From Paraglaciecola sp. L3A3 (GTDB taxonomy: Bacteria; Pseudomonadota; Gammaproteobacteria; Enterobacterales; Alteromonadaceae): a stretch of DNA of 64,000 bases. Below the pieces are notes generated by a model. It saw only the letters and a program-made list of their open reading frames with translations. It searched no databases and was not told the origin of the DNA. The translations under genes were made by a program, and so were the position numbers. Each line of letters opens with the position of its first letter. Within the stretch, counting starts at the first letter, position 1. Of the stretch, positions 54,995 to 63,665 are shown piece by piece. Location of the stretch: NCBI RefSeq assembly GCF_009796765.1, contig NZ_CP047023.1:5005501-5069500 (forward strand), given 5' to 3'.

Positions 54995-55429
54995 TTATGA
55001 TTCATTCAGTTTGACGATCTTAATAAAATCAACGCTATTGTAAAAAACCCTCAATCTCCCTTTTTTTACATAGGCAATTAACCGGTATTTTTTAAGTTGA
55101 GGTATCAATAATGCTAGCGATTTTCTAAAATTATTTTTTCTAAAAAAACCATCGAGTACATACAAAATTTTTCCCTCACTATATTCATATGGGCGCAATT
55201 TATACTCCGCGTTAGAGGCAAGCTGTTTAAGCGTATATTTGGATATTTTGGCAAAACTAATGCTGGCTAATGGTTCGCAGTTTTCTGTTTTGACCATAAT
55301 AATTTGTCTGTGCTTGCTAGCTTCCCACAAACAATGGAGCTGATAGGCATCAACTCCAGATTCGTTTGTAGCGCGTAGTGCTATTGCCTCATTTAATAAA
55401 TCTGCACCTTGATGCTCAACAAAATACAT
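54995..55429 (-). CDS. HlyC-like lysine/peptide acyltransferase of the microcin cluster
   Basis: 144 residues, start with GGAGTG 6 nt upstream. The layout of toxin-activating acyltransferases (HlyC/RtxC) is visible: W35-EASK-H40 corresponds to HlyC SPLH with catalytic His, EPLASISFAKIS to its PVAYCSWANLS strand, and D93 (YVLDGFF) to the catalytic Asp. In microcins E492 and H47 the HlyC-like MceI/MchD works with a partner to fix a glycosylated siderophore on the peptide. It overlaps the SelO-like gene by 14 bases, so the two should act together here. Last gene of the operon. Confidence 0.75.
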   Translation of the reverse strand: MYFVEHQGADLLNEAIALRATNESGVDAYQLHCLWEASKHRQIIMVKTENCEPLASISFAKISKYTLKQLASNAEYKLRPYEYSEGKILYVLDGFFRKNNFRKSLALLIPQLKKYRLIAYVKKGRLRVFYNSVDFIKIVKLNES

Positions 55430-57140
55430 TTTTCACTCCGTTAAAGCTGTTCATTGGGTCATTATCTATAAGGGCAAAAAGACGTTTTAGATACGGATAA
55501 AAATCATAATTCTGCACGATATATGCACTCTGATTGGTCTTTATCATGGCACTCAAAGCACAAATATCAGTAAATCGTTTTTCTATTTTGTTCTTATCAT
55601 TATAGATATACTCATCAGTTGCGTTACTGTATTTGATTTCCACCCCATTACCTGAATAGATTGTGCAGCTTTCATTCAATAAATTTTCATATACCCAATT
55701 GATAACACGTTCGTTTTCGTTAATGATTTCAGCTGTTTTATCAACACTGCCGGTTGCATAATAATCATCCACTGTGCGGCCAATGTAAGTAATAAAAAAA
55801 TAACTGCTAAGAAAAGCCCTTTTTATAATCTGAATGGCAAACGTTATGTAAAAGCTCCTCTCATTTTGCCCATGCCAACCCAACGCAGGTGCCATAAGTG
55901 TGATAAGTGAACGGAGATCTTGGGTAAATTCAGTCAGAAATTTATTCTTTTGATTAATGCCACTATTATTTAATAGGGCATAGAGACTGGCGGACAATAT
56001 ATCATTGAAAAAATCAACCGCATCGACGGTAGGCAATGTACTGGTTTTTGTAGGTGAGCCCATCGACAACAAGGAAAGTGTACGAGATGCTACTTTTTGC
56101 CACTCTAATGTAGAGGAAAGTTTGGTTGACATTTCCCGGTCTAGTCCGAATATAAATCCCATATTAACACTGGCATATTGGTAAAATTTCTCTTCGTAAA
56201 GTTTTAAAAAGTGCTCTTCAACAGGCTCATCCCCTAAAAATTTACTAACTAAATAGAACCATTCTTTTGTAATTAACGCAGGTGTTGACACTTCTTCAAA
56301 GTAACTAGTTACTTGACCATAATTGCTACCAGATACCACAAAACTGCATAGCGCAGTATCCAGTACACGTCCATCCAAACTGATATTAGACGGAGATAAT
56401 GCATTATGGGATAAGCGTGCTATCCGGAAAAAGGACAACTGATCGGCACACTTATCTAAAAAATTTTGTATGAGCGCATAAAAATCAGAAAGTAAAGCTT
56501 GCTTGCCAATCCCCTTATAAATGCCGAGTACCCTAGAATAATCTGAACGCACAAGTGTTTGATACTCTGGCTTAAGCCGGAAGTTGATACAAGGCAAAAA
56601 GTGGCCCGGTCTTGTGATTGGTTCCCTCACCATAAGTACACTGGGCGCTGCATTATCATTATGCAGTGCTGAGGTATGATCCAAAAAGATTAAACCACTG
56701 ATAGCTTGCACTCCAACGGGCGATATTTTACTCAACAAGCGCGAATAAATAATCTCCTTAACTGCCCCCTGAATGTCCAGCCCGCCATATGAGTGTGACC
56801 GCAGTGCGCCCTCGCCGGCCAGTGCATTGGCACCAACACCTTTTACTTGCGCGTCGTTAATATTAACGACCCTAGCACCGCCACCATTTATACCTATGCC
56901 AAACCCGCCATAGCGCTCCGCAAACACTGTTTGTGTAATATCTGATTGCTTTCTGGAACCGTCGGTAAAAAAACTGTTTTTTACAACCCAAGAATAATTA
57001 TCAACAAATTCATTATCTGACATATAACTATTACTAGTGGCAGATTGATCTCGCCACAATAAATGCGTACCAGTAATTTTATTCACTTCAACGGGGAGTT
57101 GATTAAAAGATTTCGCCAATTCAATTAATATTTTTGTCAT
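55416..57140 (-). CDS. SelO-like (kinase-fold) protein, MchC/MceJ position
   Basis: 574 residues, soluble. Residues 77-180 follow the SelO/YdiU pseudokinase pattern: YGGFGIGINGGGARVV, QVK100GVGANAL, VKE129IIYSRLL, VGVQAISG and APSVLMVREP; the metal site is echoed by SHNALSPSN252ISLDGRVLD261. SelO proteins transfer AMP. In microcin E492 synthesis MceI/MceJ activates the peptide C-terminus with ATP before joining it to glucosylated enterobactin, so an AMP-transfer fold fits. The role here is inference from similarity and from the HlyC-like gene that overlaps it. Confidence 0.72.
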   Translation of the reverse strand: MTKILIELAKSFNQLPVEVNKITGTHLLWRDQSATSNSYMSDNEFVDNYSWVVKNSFFTDGSRKQSDITQTVFAERYGGFGIGINGGGARVVNINDAQVKGVGANALAGEGALRSHSYGGLDIQGAVKEIIYSRLLSKISPVGVQAISGLIFLDHTSALHNDNAAPSVLMVREPITRPGHFLPCINFRLKPEYQTLVRSDYSRVLGIYKGIGKQALLSDFYALIQNFLDKCADQLSFFRIARLSHNALSPSNISLDGRVLDTALCSFVVSGSNYGQVTSYFEEVSTPALITKEWFYLVSKFLGDEPVEEHFLKLYEEKFYQYASVNMGFIFGLDREMSTKLSSTLEWQKVASRTLSLLSMGSPTKTSTLPTVDAVDFFNDILSASLYALLNNSGINQKNKFLTEFTQDLRSLITLMAPALGWHGQNERSFYITFAIQIIKRAFLSSYFFITYIGRTVDDYYATGSVDKTAEIINENERVINWVYENLLNESCTIYSGNGVEIKYSNATDEYIYNDKNKIEKRFTDICALSAMIKTNQSAYIVQNYDFYPYLKRLFALIDNDPMNSFNGVKNVFC

Positions 57141-57148
57141 CGTTATTC

Positions 57149-58384
57149 CTATAGCGACAAGATAAACCTTACCGAGGATTCCGTCTCGTCAATAGTGAGG
57201 GTTTGATATTCTTCCGCCTTTGCTGCGATGCTCTTAGATGACATCACATCAATCACTATGCTCACTATCTGATCCACCGAATCATTTAGAAAATCAATCG
57301 CATTGCTAACACCCAATTGCCAGAGTAAAAAAGCATTATCCGGTTGATCAAAAGTATAAGGTGAAATAATTTGTAAAGTGCCAGAGGCCAGAGCTTGTGC
57401 ACAAGTACCTATACCTCCATGATGTATAATCAGTGCCGAATGAGCAAACAAATAGCTAAAGGGAGCCGATGTCAGCGTCAAAACAGGAAAGTCCCCATTG
57501 TCTATAAACGAGTTATTTTGCGAGTGTGCAACAAATACGCCCGGCTTACCGACCAAACGACAAAGATGTCGGATTTTGTCAATTAACAAACGCGTAACCG
57601 GAATTCCCGTACCAAAGGTAAATGTCAAAGGAGAACCGTACCGATTAATAAATTCATCCAGTTGCGTATTGTTATAATGATTCTGAGTGTCCCCTAAAAT
57701 AAAACCGGTATTAAACAACTGTTTAGGCCAGTCGCCAGGATTAGGCTTAAACCACTCGGGAAACAAAGCCAACACTGAAGGACTGGACTCCATGTCAGGT
57801 AAATCCGGTAGTGCCCATTCCGCTAAACCCAACTCTTTACGGGCTGGATTTATTAGGGGTCTAACTAGCCGGTCAAAAGTATCTTTCTTCGCCTTCTTTT
57901 TTATTTGGGTGATTATTTCACTCCACAATCGTTCCTCTACCTGCCTGCGCATGGGGTAGGCAGGGCTTAATATGGAGCTGATACATTGGGGAGCAAGCAC
58001 CACTTGACAGGACTTAAGGCCAAATTCCTCTGCAGCCATTCTGGCCCCCGATAAGGCATCCTGATAAATAACCAGTGGTTGATGCCCTTGCTGAACAACC
58101 TGTTGAATGGCCTTAAACGTTGGTTTGATTGCTGGAAAATGAAACTCATTGTAATGGTTTTGTGCGTGATCACGCGACCAGGTTAACGGGTTATTATAGG
58201 TACTTTCATAAGCTGCCCGAGTCGAAACTGAAAAACACTCAACCCCCATAGAATTCGCCAGAGGTAAAAACTTTTCGTTACCTAAAAAAATGGCTTTCGC
58301 ACCAGTTTCATTTATAGAGGCTGCCAATTTGATAAACGGCAGCGCATCGCCCGTTGTGCCAAGTGAGTAAAGTAAATAATCCAT
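57149..58384 (-). CDS. Family-1 glycosyltransferase (IroB/MchA-like role)
   Basis: 411 residues, GT-B fold. N-terminal acceptor domain starts YSLGTTGDALPFIKLA; the C-terminal donor site shows H321-H-G-G324-IGTCAQALASGT and the following SPYTFDQPDNA, typical of UGT-like enzymes using nucleotide sugars. In siderophore microcin clusters a GT of this family glucosylates enterobactin before it is attached to the peptide. No siderophore synthesis gene is in the window, so the acceptor is unknown. It ends 8 bases before the SelO-like gene and belongs to the same operon. Confidence 0.85.
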   Translation of the reverse strand: MDYLLYSLGTTGDALPFIKLAASINETGAKAIFLGNEKFLPLANSMGVECFSVSTRAAYESTYNNPLTWSRDHAQNHYNEFHFPAIKPTFKAIQQVVQQGHQPLVIYQDALSGARMAAEEFGLKSCQVVLAPQCISSILSPAYPMRRQVEERLWSEIITQIKKKAKKDTFDRLVRPLINPARKELGLAEWALPDLPDMESSPSVLALFPEWFKPNPGDWPKQLFNTGFILGDTQNHYNNTQLDEFINRYGSPLTFTFGTGIPVTRLLIDKIRHLCRLVGKPGVFVAHSQNNSFIDNGDFPVLTLTSAPFSYLFAHSALIIHHGGIGTCAQALASGTLQIISPYTFDQPDNAFLLWQLGVSNAIDFLNDSVDQIVSIVIDVMSSKSIAAKAEEYQTLTIDETESSVRFILSL

Positions 58385-58520
58385 TTTTCTACTCCCAATT
58401 GATTTATATATTAATAGCTATTTTTTCATTTATGAAATCTGTACTTACGCCATAATTGAACAAGTTGAATAAAGTAGAGCACACAACGGGCGTTTTACTG
58501 ATAAGAGAGCTCATCAATCT

Positions 58521-59630
58521 TCAACGCATGAAATTAGAAAAAGCGAAAAAACATGATAAAAGTAAAACTAACGAAACCAATTTCTCTAGGGATACAGACT
58601 TTTTAAATGTAAATATCGACAAAACTAAACATATTGCCCCCCCAATCATCCCCCCAATATGAGCCGCAAAATCTGTGTCATTGATATACAAATCTGACAC
58701 AACTTGAAAAATCAATAAAAGGGCTATCCACCAATAAGGCATTGGATCAACCGACGGCTGCAATGAGCCCTTACTTACTACTTTTAGAACTAGATATGCG
58801 CCAAACAAACCAAATACTCCACCAGACGCACCTACCACAAGATTGTATTGAGAGAAAATTAGAGAAAAAAACCAACCAGACAAAGTTGATAAGATCAAAA
58901 TATTAAAGTATCTAGCTCTGCCAAAAAATCGCTCAAGCATGCCGCCAAGAACGCCAAGGGAAATAAGATTAATGAATAAGTGCACAGGGTCAACATGTAG
59001 AAAAAACGCAGTTACAAACCTATAATATTCACGTGACTCAATTACATTTTTTGAAAACGCAAAATTATCCATCGCTAATAAATAATCATCTTGGCTCATA
59101 AAGAACAATGCAGTGTTCAGTGTGACCATTATAAGCACGGCACTGTAGGTTACTAGCTGCTCACAATAACCAGACACAACTCCCTTCAAACCAAGCTCAC
59201 TATGTTGTGAGTATTTTTTTTCGATTCTGCTTAAGCACTTCACTAATGTATGATAGTCATCTTTATCCTCAAACATTTCTGGCATAAATGTGAGGGGAAA
59301 ACGCCCATTAACCGCCATTCTACAAAGACTCATAGACTTCTTTGTCCCAAAAGTTTGAACTTCGATTGACTTTATATCTGCATTGCTAATTTTTTTAGTT
59401 GAGAACAGCCCTGTAATTAACATGCTGTCACTCATTATCTCAATCGATTGCTGTCTCTTTGATATTTCAAACAATATCAGTGCACAAATCAAATTGTAGA
59501 ATACAAATGTTGCTTGTGGACTTATTCGCCAAAAACCATAAGAGATAATAAAAAAAATAACGATATTTCCAGCTGCCAAGATGGCAAACAGAGACCTAAT
59601 GATGTTTTTATTTTTTATAAAAAATTTCAT
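58521..59630 (-). CDS. Rhomboid intramembrane serine protease
   Basis: 369 residues. Two N-terminal membrane segments (about 13-55), a soluble PH-like stretch (about 60-150) and a rhomboid core with H217-x3-N221 (HLFINLIS), the nucleophile G-A-S269-G-G and H324 (AAHIGGMIGG), a full Ser-His dyad. It cleaves membrane segments of other proteins. It sits between the bacteriocin peptide and the glycosyltransferase, the place where immunity genes usually stand. It may process the peptide or its membrane target, or give self-protection (inference). Confidence 0.88.
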   Translation of the reverse strand: MKFFIKNKNIIRSLFAILAAGNIVIFFIISYGFWRISPQATFVFYNLICALILFEISKRQQSIEIMSDSMLITGLFSTKKISNADIKSIEVQTFGTKKSMSLCRMAVNGRFPLTFMPEMFEDKDDYHTLVKCLSRIEKKYSQHSELGLKGVVSGYCEQLVTYSAVLIMVTLNTALFFMSQDDYLLAMDNFAFSKNVIESREYYRFVTAFFLHVDPVHLFINLISLGVLGGMLERFFGRARYFNILILSTLSGWFFSLIFSQYNLVVGASGGVFGLFGAYLVLKVVSKGSLQPSVDPMPYWWIALLLIFQVVSDLYINDTDFAAHIGGMIGGAICLVLSIFTFKKSVSLEKLVSLVLLLSCFFAFSNFMR

Positions 59631-59654
59631 TTAAAGAAACTCGTAAAGCCCTGA

Positions 59655-59682
59655 AAAAAGGGTGTCTGCAGAAGACACCCTT
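59655..59682 (-). terminator. Terminator behind the microcin peptide gene
   Basis: On the minus strand AAGGGTGTC, a short loop, GACACCCTT and a T6 run, 8 bases after the precursor stop. It should give abundant short mRNA for the peptide, with partial read-through into the modification genes. Confidence 0.9.
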
Positions 59683-59689
59683 GATAGTG

Positions 59690-59968
59690 CTAGCCGAAGG
59701 CAGCACTGGCGGCTTGGTAACCGGCGAACAAAGCTAAACCAGCCATTGCGGTAACTGCTATGGGAGAAACTGCAAAAGCCACTCCAACAGCAACTGACCC
59801 CCAGCCTGTTCCAAATGAAGCCATGCCAATACCAAAAGCCGCACCTGATGCGAGACCTGCGGCAACATATCCACCACTGCCCCCGGATATCATTTGAAGC
59901 TCTTCAACAGAAATCTCTTCAAAATCAAATTGTTCATAGTTTTTATCTAAACCAAAAATATTTTTCAT
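59690..59968 (-). CDS. Double-glycine-leader microcin precursor
   Basis: 92 residues, with AGGAG 10 nt before the ATG. Residues 1-30 are a double-glycine leader (EEISVEELQMISGG) matched to the C39 peptidase exporter upstream. The mature 62 residues are rich in Gly and Ala with two hydrophobic helices (VAAGLASGAAFGIGMASFG and SVAVGVAFAVSPIAVTAMAGLALFAG), suggesting a pore-forming class II microcin. It ends AASAAFG and so lacks the Ser/Gly-rich tail to which siderophores are fixed in E492, H47 and M. Function as bacteriocin is inferred; target unknown. Confidence 0.85.
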   Translation of the reverse strand: MKNIFGLDKNYEQFDFEEISVEELQMISGGSGGYVAAGLASGAAFGIGMASFGTGWGSVAVGVAFAVSPIAVTAMAGLALFAGYQAASAAFG

Positions 59969-60165
59969 AAAATATTCTCCTGATTATTAATCTTCCACTA
60001 AAATAGGATTGATTAATTGTCTGTACCATTACTGGGACAAACGGTTAGTTAGGCTGGCCTGAACTATTCATTCAAAGTTAATTCCGGTCGGCCGCTTTAT
60101 TTCCGTTTGGTTGAATATTGAACATAGTCAACCAAGCAGAAAATTCTTTATTATCAAAAGATACC
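59969..60165 (-). promoter_or_regulatory. Upstream region of the microcin gene
   Basis: 197 bases between exporter and peptide gene. Long enough for a separate promoter, with AT-rich text before the AGGAG ribosome binding site. I could not identify specific boxes. Imperfect GGCCGACCGG-type symmetry around 60087-60096 might be regulatory. Confidence 0.35.
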
Positions 60166-62331
60166 CTAACTGCCTTTTCTTGGGTGCTTAGCCGTTGCTG
60201 CTTGATTATTACTTTCGAGGAATAATTGCCCATTCTCTAAGCGATAAATCTTATTGGCCCTGGTAATGGTTTCCTGCCGGTGGGCTACCATAATCCGGGT
60301 CATGTTTAGCTGCTGTATCTGCTCGCTGATCCTGGCTTCGTTGCTGGCATCTAAATGACTAGTGGCTTCATCCAAAAATAGTATAACCGGCTCTTTATAT
60401 AAGGCTCTGGCCAATAATAAGCGTTGCAGTTGACCGCCCGATAAGTTAGACCCCATATCCCCCACTAAGGCGTTATACCCCATAGTCATAAGGCTTACGT
60501 CTTGATGCATAGCTGCAAGCTGTGCGCAGCGCTCTACTTTCAGGTAATTAGGCTCTGGGTCAAAGAAGCTAATATTATCGGCAATGGATCCTGCCAATAA
60601 AGTGTCGTTTTGCATCACACCGCTGATGAGATGGCGGTAATTTTTAAGGCCAAGGTGAGTGATATCCTGACCATCGAGTAATATTCTTCCTGACGTAGGC
60701 GTCAAAAGGCCCAACATCAACTTCATCAGCGTGCTTTTGCCGCAGCCAGAGGCGCCGATAATAGCAATACAATCTCCGGCTTCTATGCTCAAGTTGATCT
60801 TGTCAATAATATCAGGCTGGTCATCAGCGTAACTAAAACTCAGATTTTCCAGTATCAGTTGACCTTTGGGCGCTTTCACCATTGTGTTACCTTCACGGTG
60901 TTTTTCCTGCTCATGCAGGGCAATATCGGCTATGCGATCTAGGTGCAGTCGCATCATTTTGAACTGAATAAGCTGCTCGATTAGATTAGTAAAACGGCTA
61001 GTCAACTGACCTTTGTAAGCAATAAAGGCAAGTACCATGCCTACCGACAAGGTATTTTGCATCACTAGCATGGCTGCCATATAGATAACAGCAACATTTT
61101 CCAAACCAAACAATAGCTGGTTAGCGGCCGAGAAACTGATGTTGAGTTTACCCAAGCGAATATCGGCATTGATCACTTCGGCGTAGCGATTCTGCCAGAT
61201 CCCTTGGCGCTGAGATTCATTACCGAACAACTTTATGCTTTGCATTCCACGGATATTTTCTAAAAAACTACTTTGCTCTTTCGCACCACTCTGGATAGCT
61301 TCTTCAGATGCTTGATGAAGTGGCCGATAAAGGCCCAGCCTCAACAGGCTATACAAGGCTATAGCCAGTAGCACCACCAAGGTTAACTTGGCGCTGTAAA
61401 TAAACATCATACTTAATACCGTGAGGGCCATCACCCCATCCACCAGGGTCTCAACTACCCCTGTGGTTAAACGCTCACGAATATGACCCAGTGAACCAAA
61501 ACGTGAAACCACATCGCCAATATGTCGTCTCTCAAAATACTGCATGGGTAGACGTAATAAATGATGGAGCAGATTTACCCCCATTTGCATATTGAGCAAA
61601 CTAGACAAGCGCAGTACTAACCAGCTTCTGGCACTACTGGTCACCACTGAGATGATAACCAGCAAGGCAAAACCCATGGCCAGCACCGACAGCAAAGGCT
61701 GATCTTGACTTATCAGCACTTCGTCCACCACCCATTGCATATAGTAAGGAGTGGCCAGTGAGAATAGTTGCAATAAAATCGATAGGGCAAATAATTTTAA
61801 TAATGCGGACTTTAACCCTGTCATTTTGCTCCACAGCTGTGATAAGCCCATGGACTGTTGTTCACGTTGTTTAACAAACTTACTGGTGGGATGCAGCTCC
61901 AGAGCGATACCGGTATAGTGATCGGCGAAATCACTCAAACTGAGGCAGCGCTTACCCAAGGCTGGATCATTTGTAGTGGCACTTTTTTTAGATATTTTTG
62001 TCAGTACTACAAAGTGATTCATGTCCCAGTGCAGAATACAGGGCAGGTTAAGTTTATCCACATCGTCAATGGAGCATTTCACAGCGCGACTGACCAAACC
62101 CAAACTGTCACCCACATCAATCAACTGTTGCAGATTCATGCCCTTTAAATTGGCTGAAAAACGCTTGCGCATAGCTGACATATCAAGCTTGTGACCATAG
62201 TACGAGGCAACCATTGCCATCGACGCCAAACCGCATTCGGCAACTTCAGCCTGCAAAATAAGAGGTACCCGTTTGGCTGACGAAAACTCGAGCAGTTCCA
62301 AGGGATTGGCATGCTGGCTTGCTAACGCCAT
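60166..62331 (-). CDS. C39-peptidase ABC exporter (CvaB/PCAT type)
   Basis: 721 residues. N-terminal C39 peptidase: C33 (QAEVAECGLASMAM), H106 (HWDMNHFVVL) and D122 (NDPALG), which cleaves after the double glycine of the leader. Six membrane segments (about 175-440) and an ATPase with Walker A IGASGCGKST, signature NLSGGQLQRL and Walker B VILFLDEATSH. It processes and exports the peptide through the membrane with the fusion protein and a TolC. Its start overlaps the fusion protein stop by one base. Complete. Confidence 0.96.
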   Translation of the reverse strand: MALASQHANPLELLEFSSAKRVPLILQAEVAECGLASMAMVASYYGHKLDMSAMRKRFSANLKGMNLQQLIDVGDSLGLVSRAVKCSIDDVDKLNLPCILHWDMNHFVVLTKISKKSATTNDPALGKRCLSLSDFADHYTGIALELHPTSKFVKQREQQSMGLSQLWSKMTGLKSALLKLFALSILLQLFSLATPYYMQWVVDEVLISQDQPLLSVLAMGFALLVIISVVTSSARSWLVLRLSSLLNMQMGVNLLHHLLRLPMQYFERRHIGDVVSRFGSLGHIRERLTTGVVETLVDGVMALTVLSMMFIYSAKLTLVVLLAIALYSLLRLGLYRPLHQASEEAIQSGAKEQSSFLENIRGMQSIKLFGNESQRQGIWQNRYAEVINADIRLGKLNISFSAANQLLFGLENVAVIYMAAMLVMQNTLSVGMVLAFIAYKGQLTSRFTNLIEQLIQFKMMRLHLDRIADIALHEQEKHREGNTMVKAPKGQLILENLSFSYADDQPDIIDKINLSIEAGDCIAIIGASGCGKSTLMKLMLGLLTPTSGRILLDGQDITHLGLKNYRHLISGVMQNDTLLAGSIADNISFFDPEPNYLKVERCAQLAAMHQDVSLMTMGYNALVGDMGSNLSGGQLQRLLLARALYKEPVILFLDEATSHLDASNEARISEQIQQLNMTRIMVAHRQETITRANKIYRLENGQLFLESNNQAATAKHPRKGS

Positions 62332-63578
62332 CAGCCTATCCTACCTTGTAAACTATAAATTGGATCGAGCATCCAATCGAGTAAAGAACGAGTGTCTAAA
62401 ACTATATCCGCTTCTAATAACATACCACTTTTGAGGGTGAATTCTTGTCCATAACCCCGAATGGATTGCTCACTTAGCTTGCTGCGGGCACGATAGACAG
62501 GTTCAGTAAGGGGCACTGGAAGACTGTTTGTTGCTTGAGTGATCAATGCTTGATCGACCCTGACTATGTGACTTTGCATTAAACCAAAACGTTGATGAGG
62601 AAATGCTTCGAAACGTAATCTGGCTACATCGCCGATTTTGATAAAACCAGCAGAGCGAGTTGGTAGCATCAGCTCCGCCACAAGCTCTGCGCCTTCAGGA
62701 AGCAGACTCATCAGCAAGGTATTATGTTGCACTCCCTGACCTTTATCCACCTGGATGGCCGTAATCGTGCCACTATGTGTGGCATTAATCACCAGTTTAT
62801 GGCTGTTTTGTAAATGGGATGATTGGCGACTAAGTTCAGATTGTTGCTGAGCAATTTCGGTTCTTTTTACGCCGTATCTGTCAGCCAGAGTGACAAGCTC
62901 ATGTTCTAATTGCTGAATTTCATTTTTTTGCTGTAGTGTGCTGCGCAGTAAAGACTCGAGATCTTGTCTGCCTATCAGATGCTTTTCCAGTTGTTGCTGT
63001 AATTCCAGTTCAGAAATATAACCCTGCTGTTGCAACTTGTAGTATTGGCTCTGTTGAGCCTCTAGCAAGGCAATTTTTTCCCTCTGCAATTTTTGTTGGC
63101 GAACCAATCCTGCGAGAGAGTCATTTAGCACACTAAGGCGTTGACTTAGGCGCAAAGACTCCTCCTCCTGTAGTCTTTCTTGTTGCTGCCATTGCTCATC
63201 AAGCAAGCGGCTTTGATTGCTTAGCTCAAGAGCGAGTTTGTCACTCAGCTCTTCGCCTGAGTCAAGAATTTGTGCCGTGACAATTAACGCTAGAGGTTGA
63301 CCAGCGACGACTTTGCTGCCTTCTTGAACAAACAGTTGGTCCACCACCCCGCCACGTTCGGTATAACTTTGTATTAGACCTTCTTCCGGTTTAAGGTAAC
63401 CATGTACTGTTTCTTTACGTGCGTAATTGGTAAAACACAGAAACAGCATTATAGCTATCACCACAGTAGTGAGTGTTAAGGTAAGCACAGTGAGAGACAG
63501 CGGTTGGGCAAGGCATATATTACCATATAACCTTTGTTTTTGTGCGTCTAAGGCTTGTTGACGAAAAAGTTCTGACAT
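62331..63578 (-). CDS. Membrane fusion protein (CvaA/HlyD type)
   Basis: 415 residues. One membrane segment (about 28-50, LTVLTLTLTTVVIAIMLFLCF), a biotinyl-lipoyl half (YLKPEEGLIQSYTERGGVVDQLF), a long coiled coil rich in Gln (about 110-250) and the returning lipoyl and beta-barrel parts (INATHSGTITAIQVDKGQ, VARLRFEAFPHQRFG). This bridges the ABC exporter to TolC in type I secretion. It is the first gene of the cluster, with the promoter region at 63610-63665. Confidence 0.94.
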   Translation of the reverse strand: MSELFRQQALDAQKQRLYGNICLAQPLSLTVLTLTLTTVVIAIMLFLCFTNYARKETVHGYLKPEEGLIQSYTERGGVVDQLFVQEGSKVVAGQPLALIVTAQILDSGEELSDKLALELSNQSRLLDEQWQQQERLQEEESLRLSQRLSVLNDSLAGLVRQQKLQREKIALLEAQQSQYYKLQQQGYISELELQQQLEKHLIGRQDLESLLRSTLQQKNEIQQLEHELVTLADRYGVKRTEIAQQQSELSRQSSHLQNSHKLVINATHSGTITAIQVDKGQGVQHNTLLMSLLPEGAELVAELMLPTRSAGFIKIGDVARLRFEAFPHQRFGLMQSHIVRVDQALITQATNSLPVPLTEPVYRARSKLSEQSIRGYGQEFTLKSGMLLEADIVLDTRSLLDWMLDPIYSLQGRIG

Positions 63579-63609
63579 ATGACTAAATCCATTTAGCTGA
63601 TCGAATAGT

Positions 63610-63665
63610 TGAGAATAATCTTCAGTTAAGGTAATTATTTAGGTCGATAATTAATCGTTTGTCAA
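63610..63665 (-). promoter_or_regulatory. Promoter with Fur-like dyad before the microcin operon
   Basis: On the minus strand TTGACA (63660-63665) and TAAATA (63636-63641) are 18 bases apart, a good sigma-70 promoter. Directly downstream lies TGAGAATAATCTTCA (63610-63624), matching 11 of 14 arm positions of the Fur 7-1-7 consensus TGATAAT-N-ATTATCA. It is 32 bases before the fusion protein start. Iron repression of the cluster would follow if it is real. Confidence 0.45.

Noticed and set aside
58456..58662. 68-residue plus-strand frame
   Set aside because: Antisense to the rhomboid C-terminus and without a ribosome binding site; too weak to be called an immunity gene.
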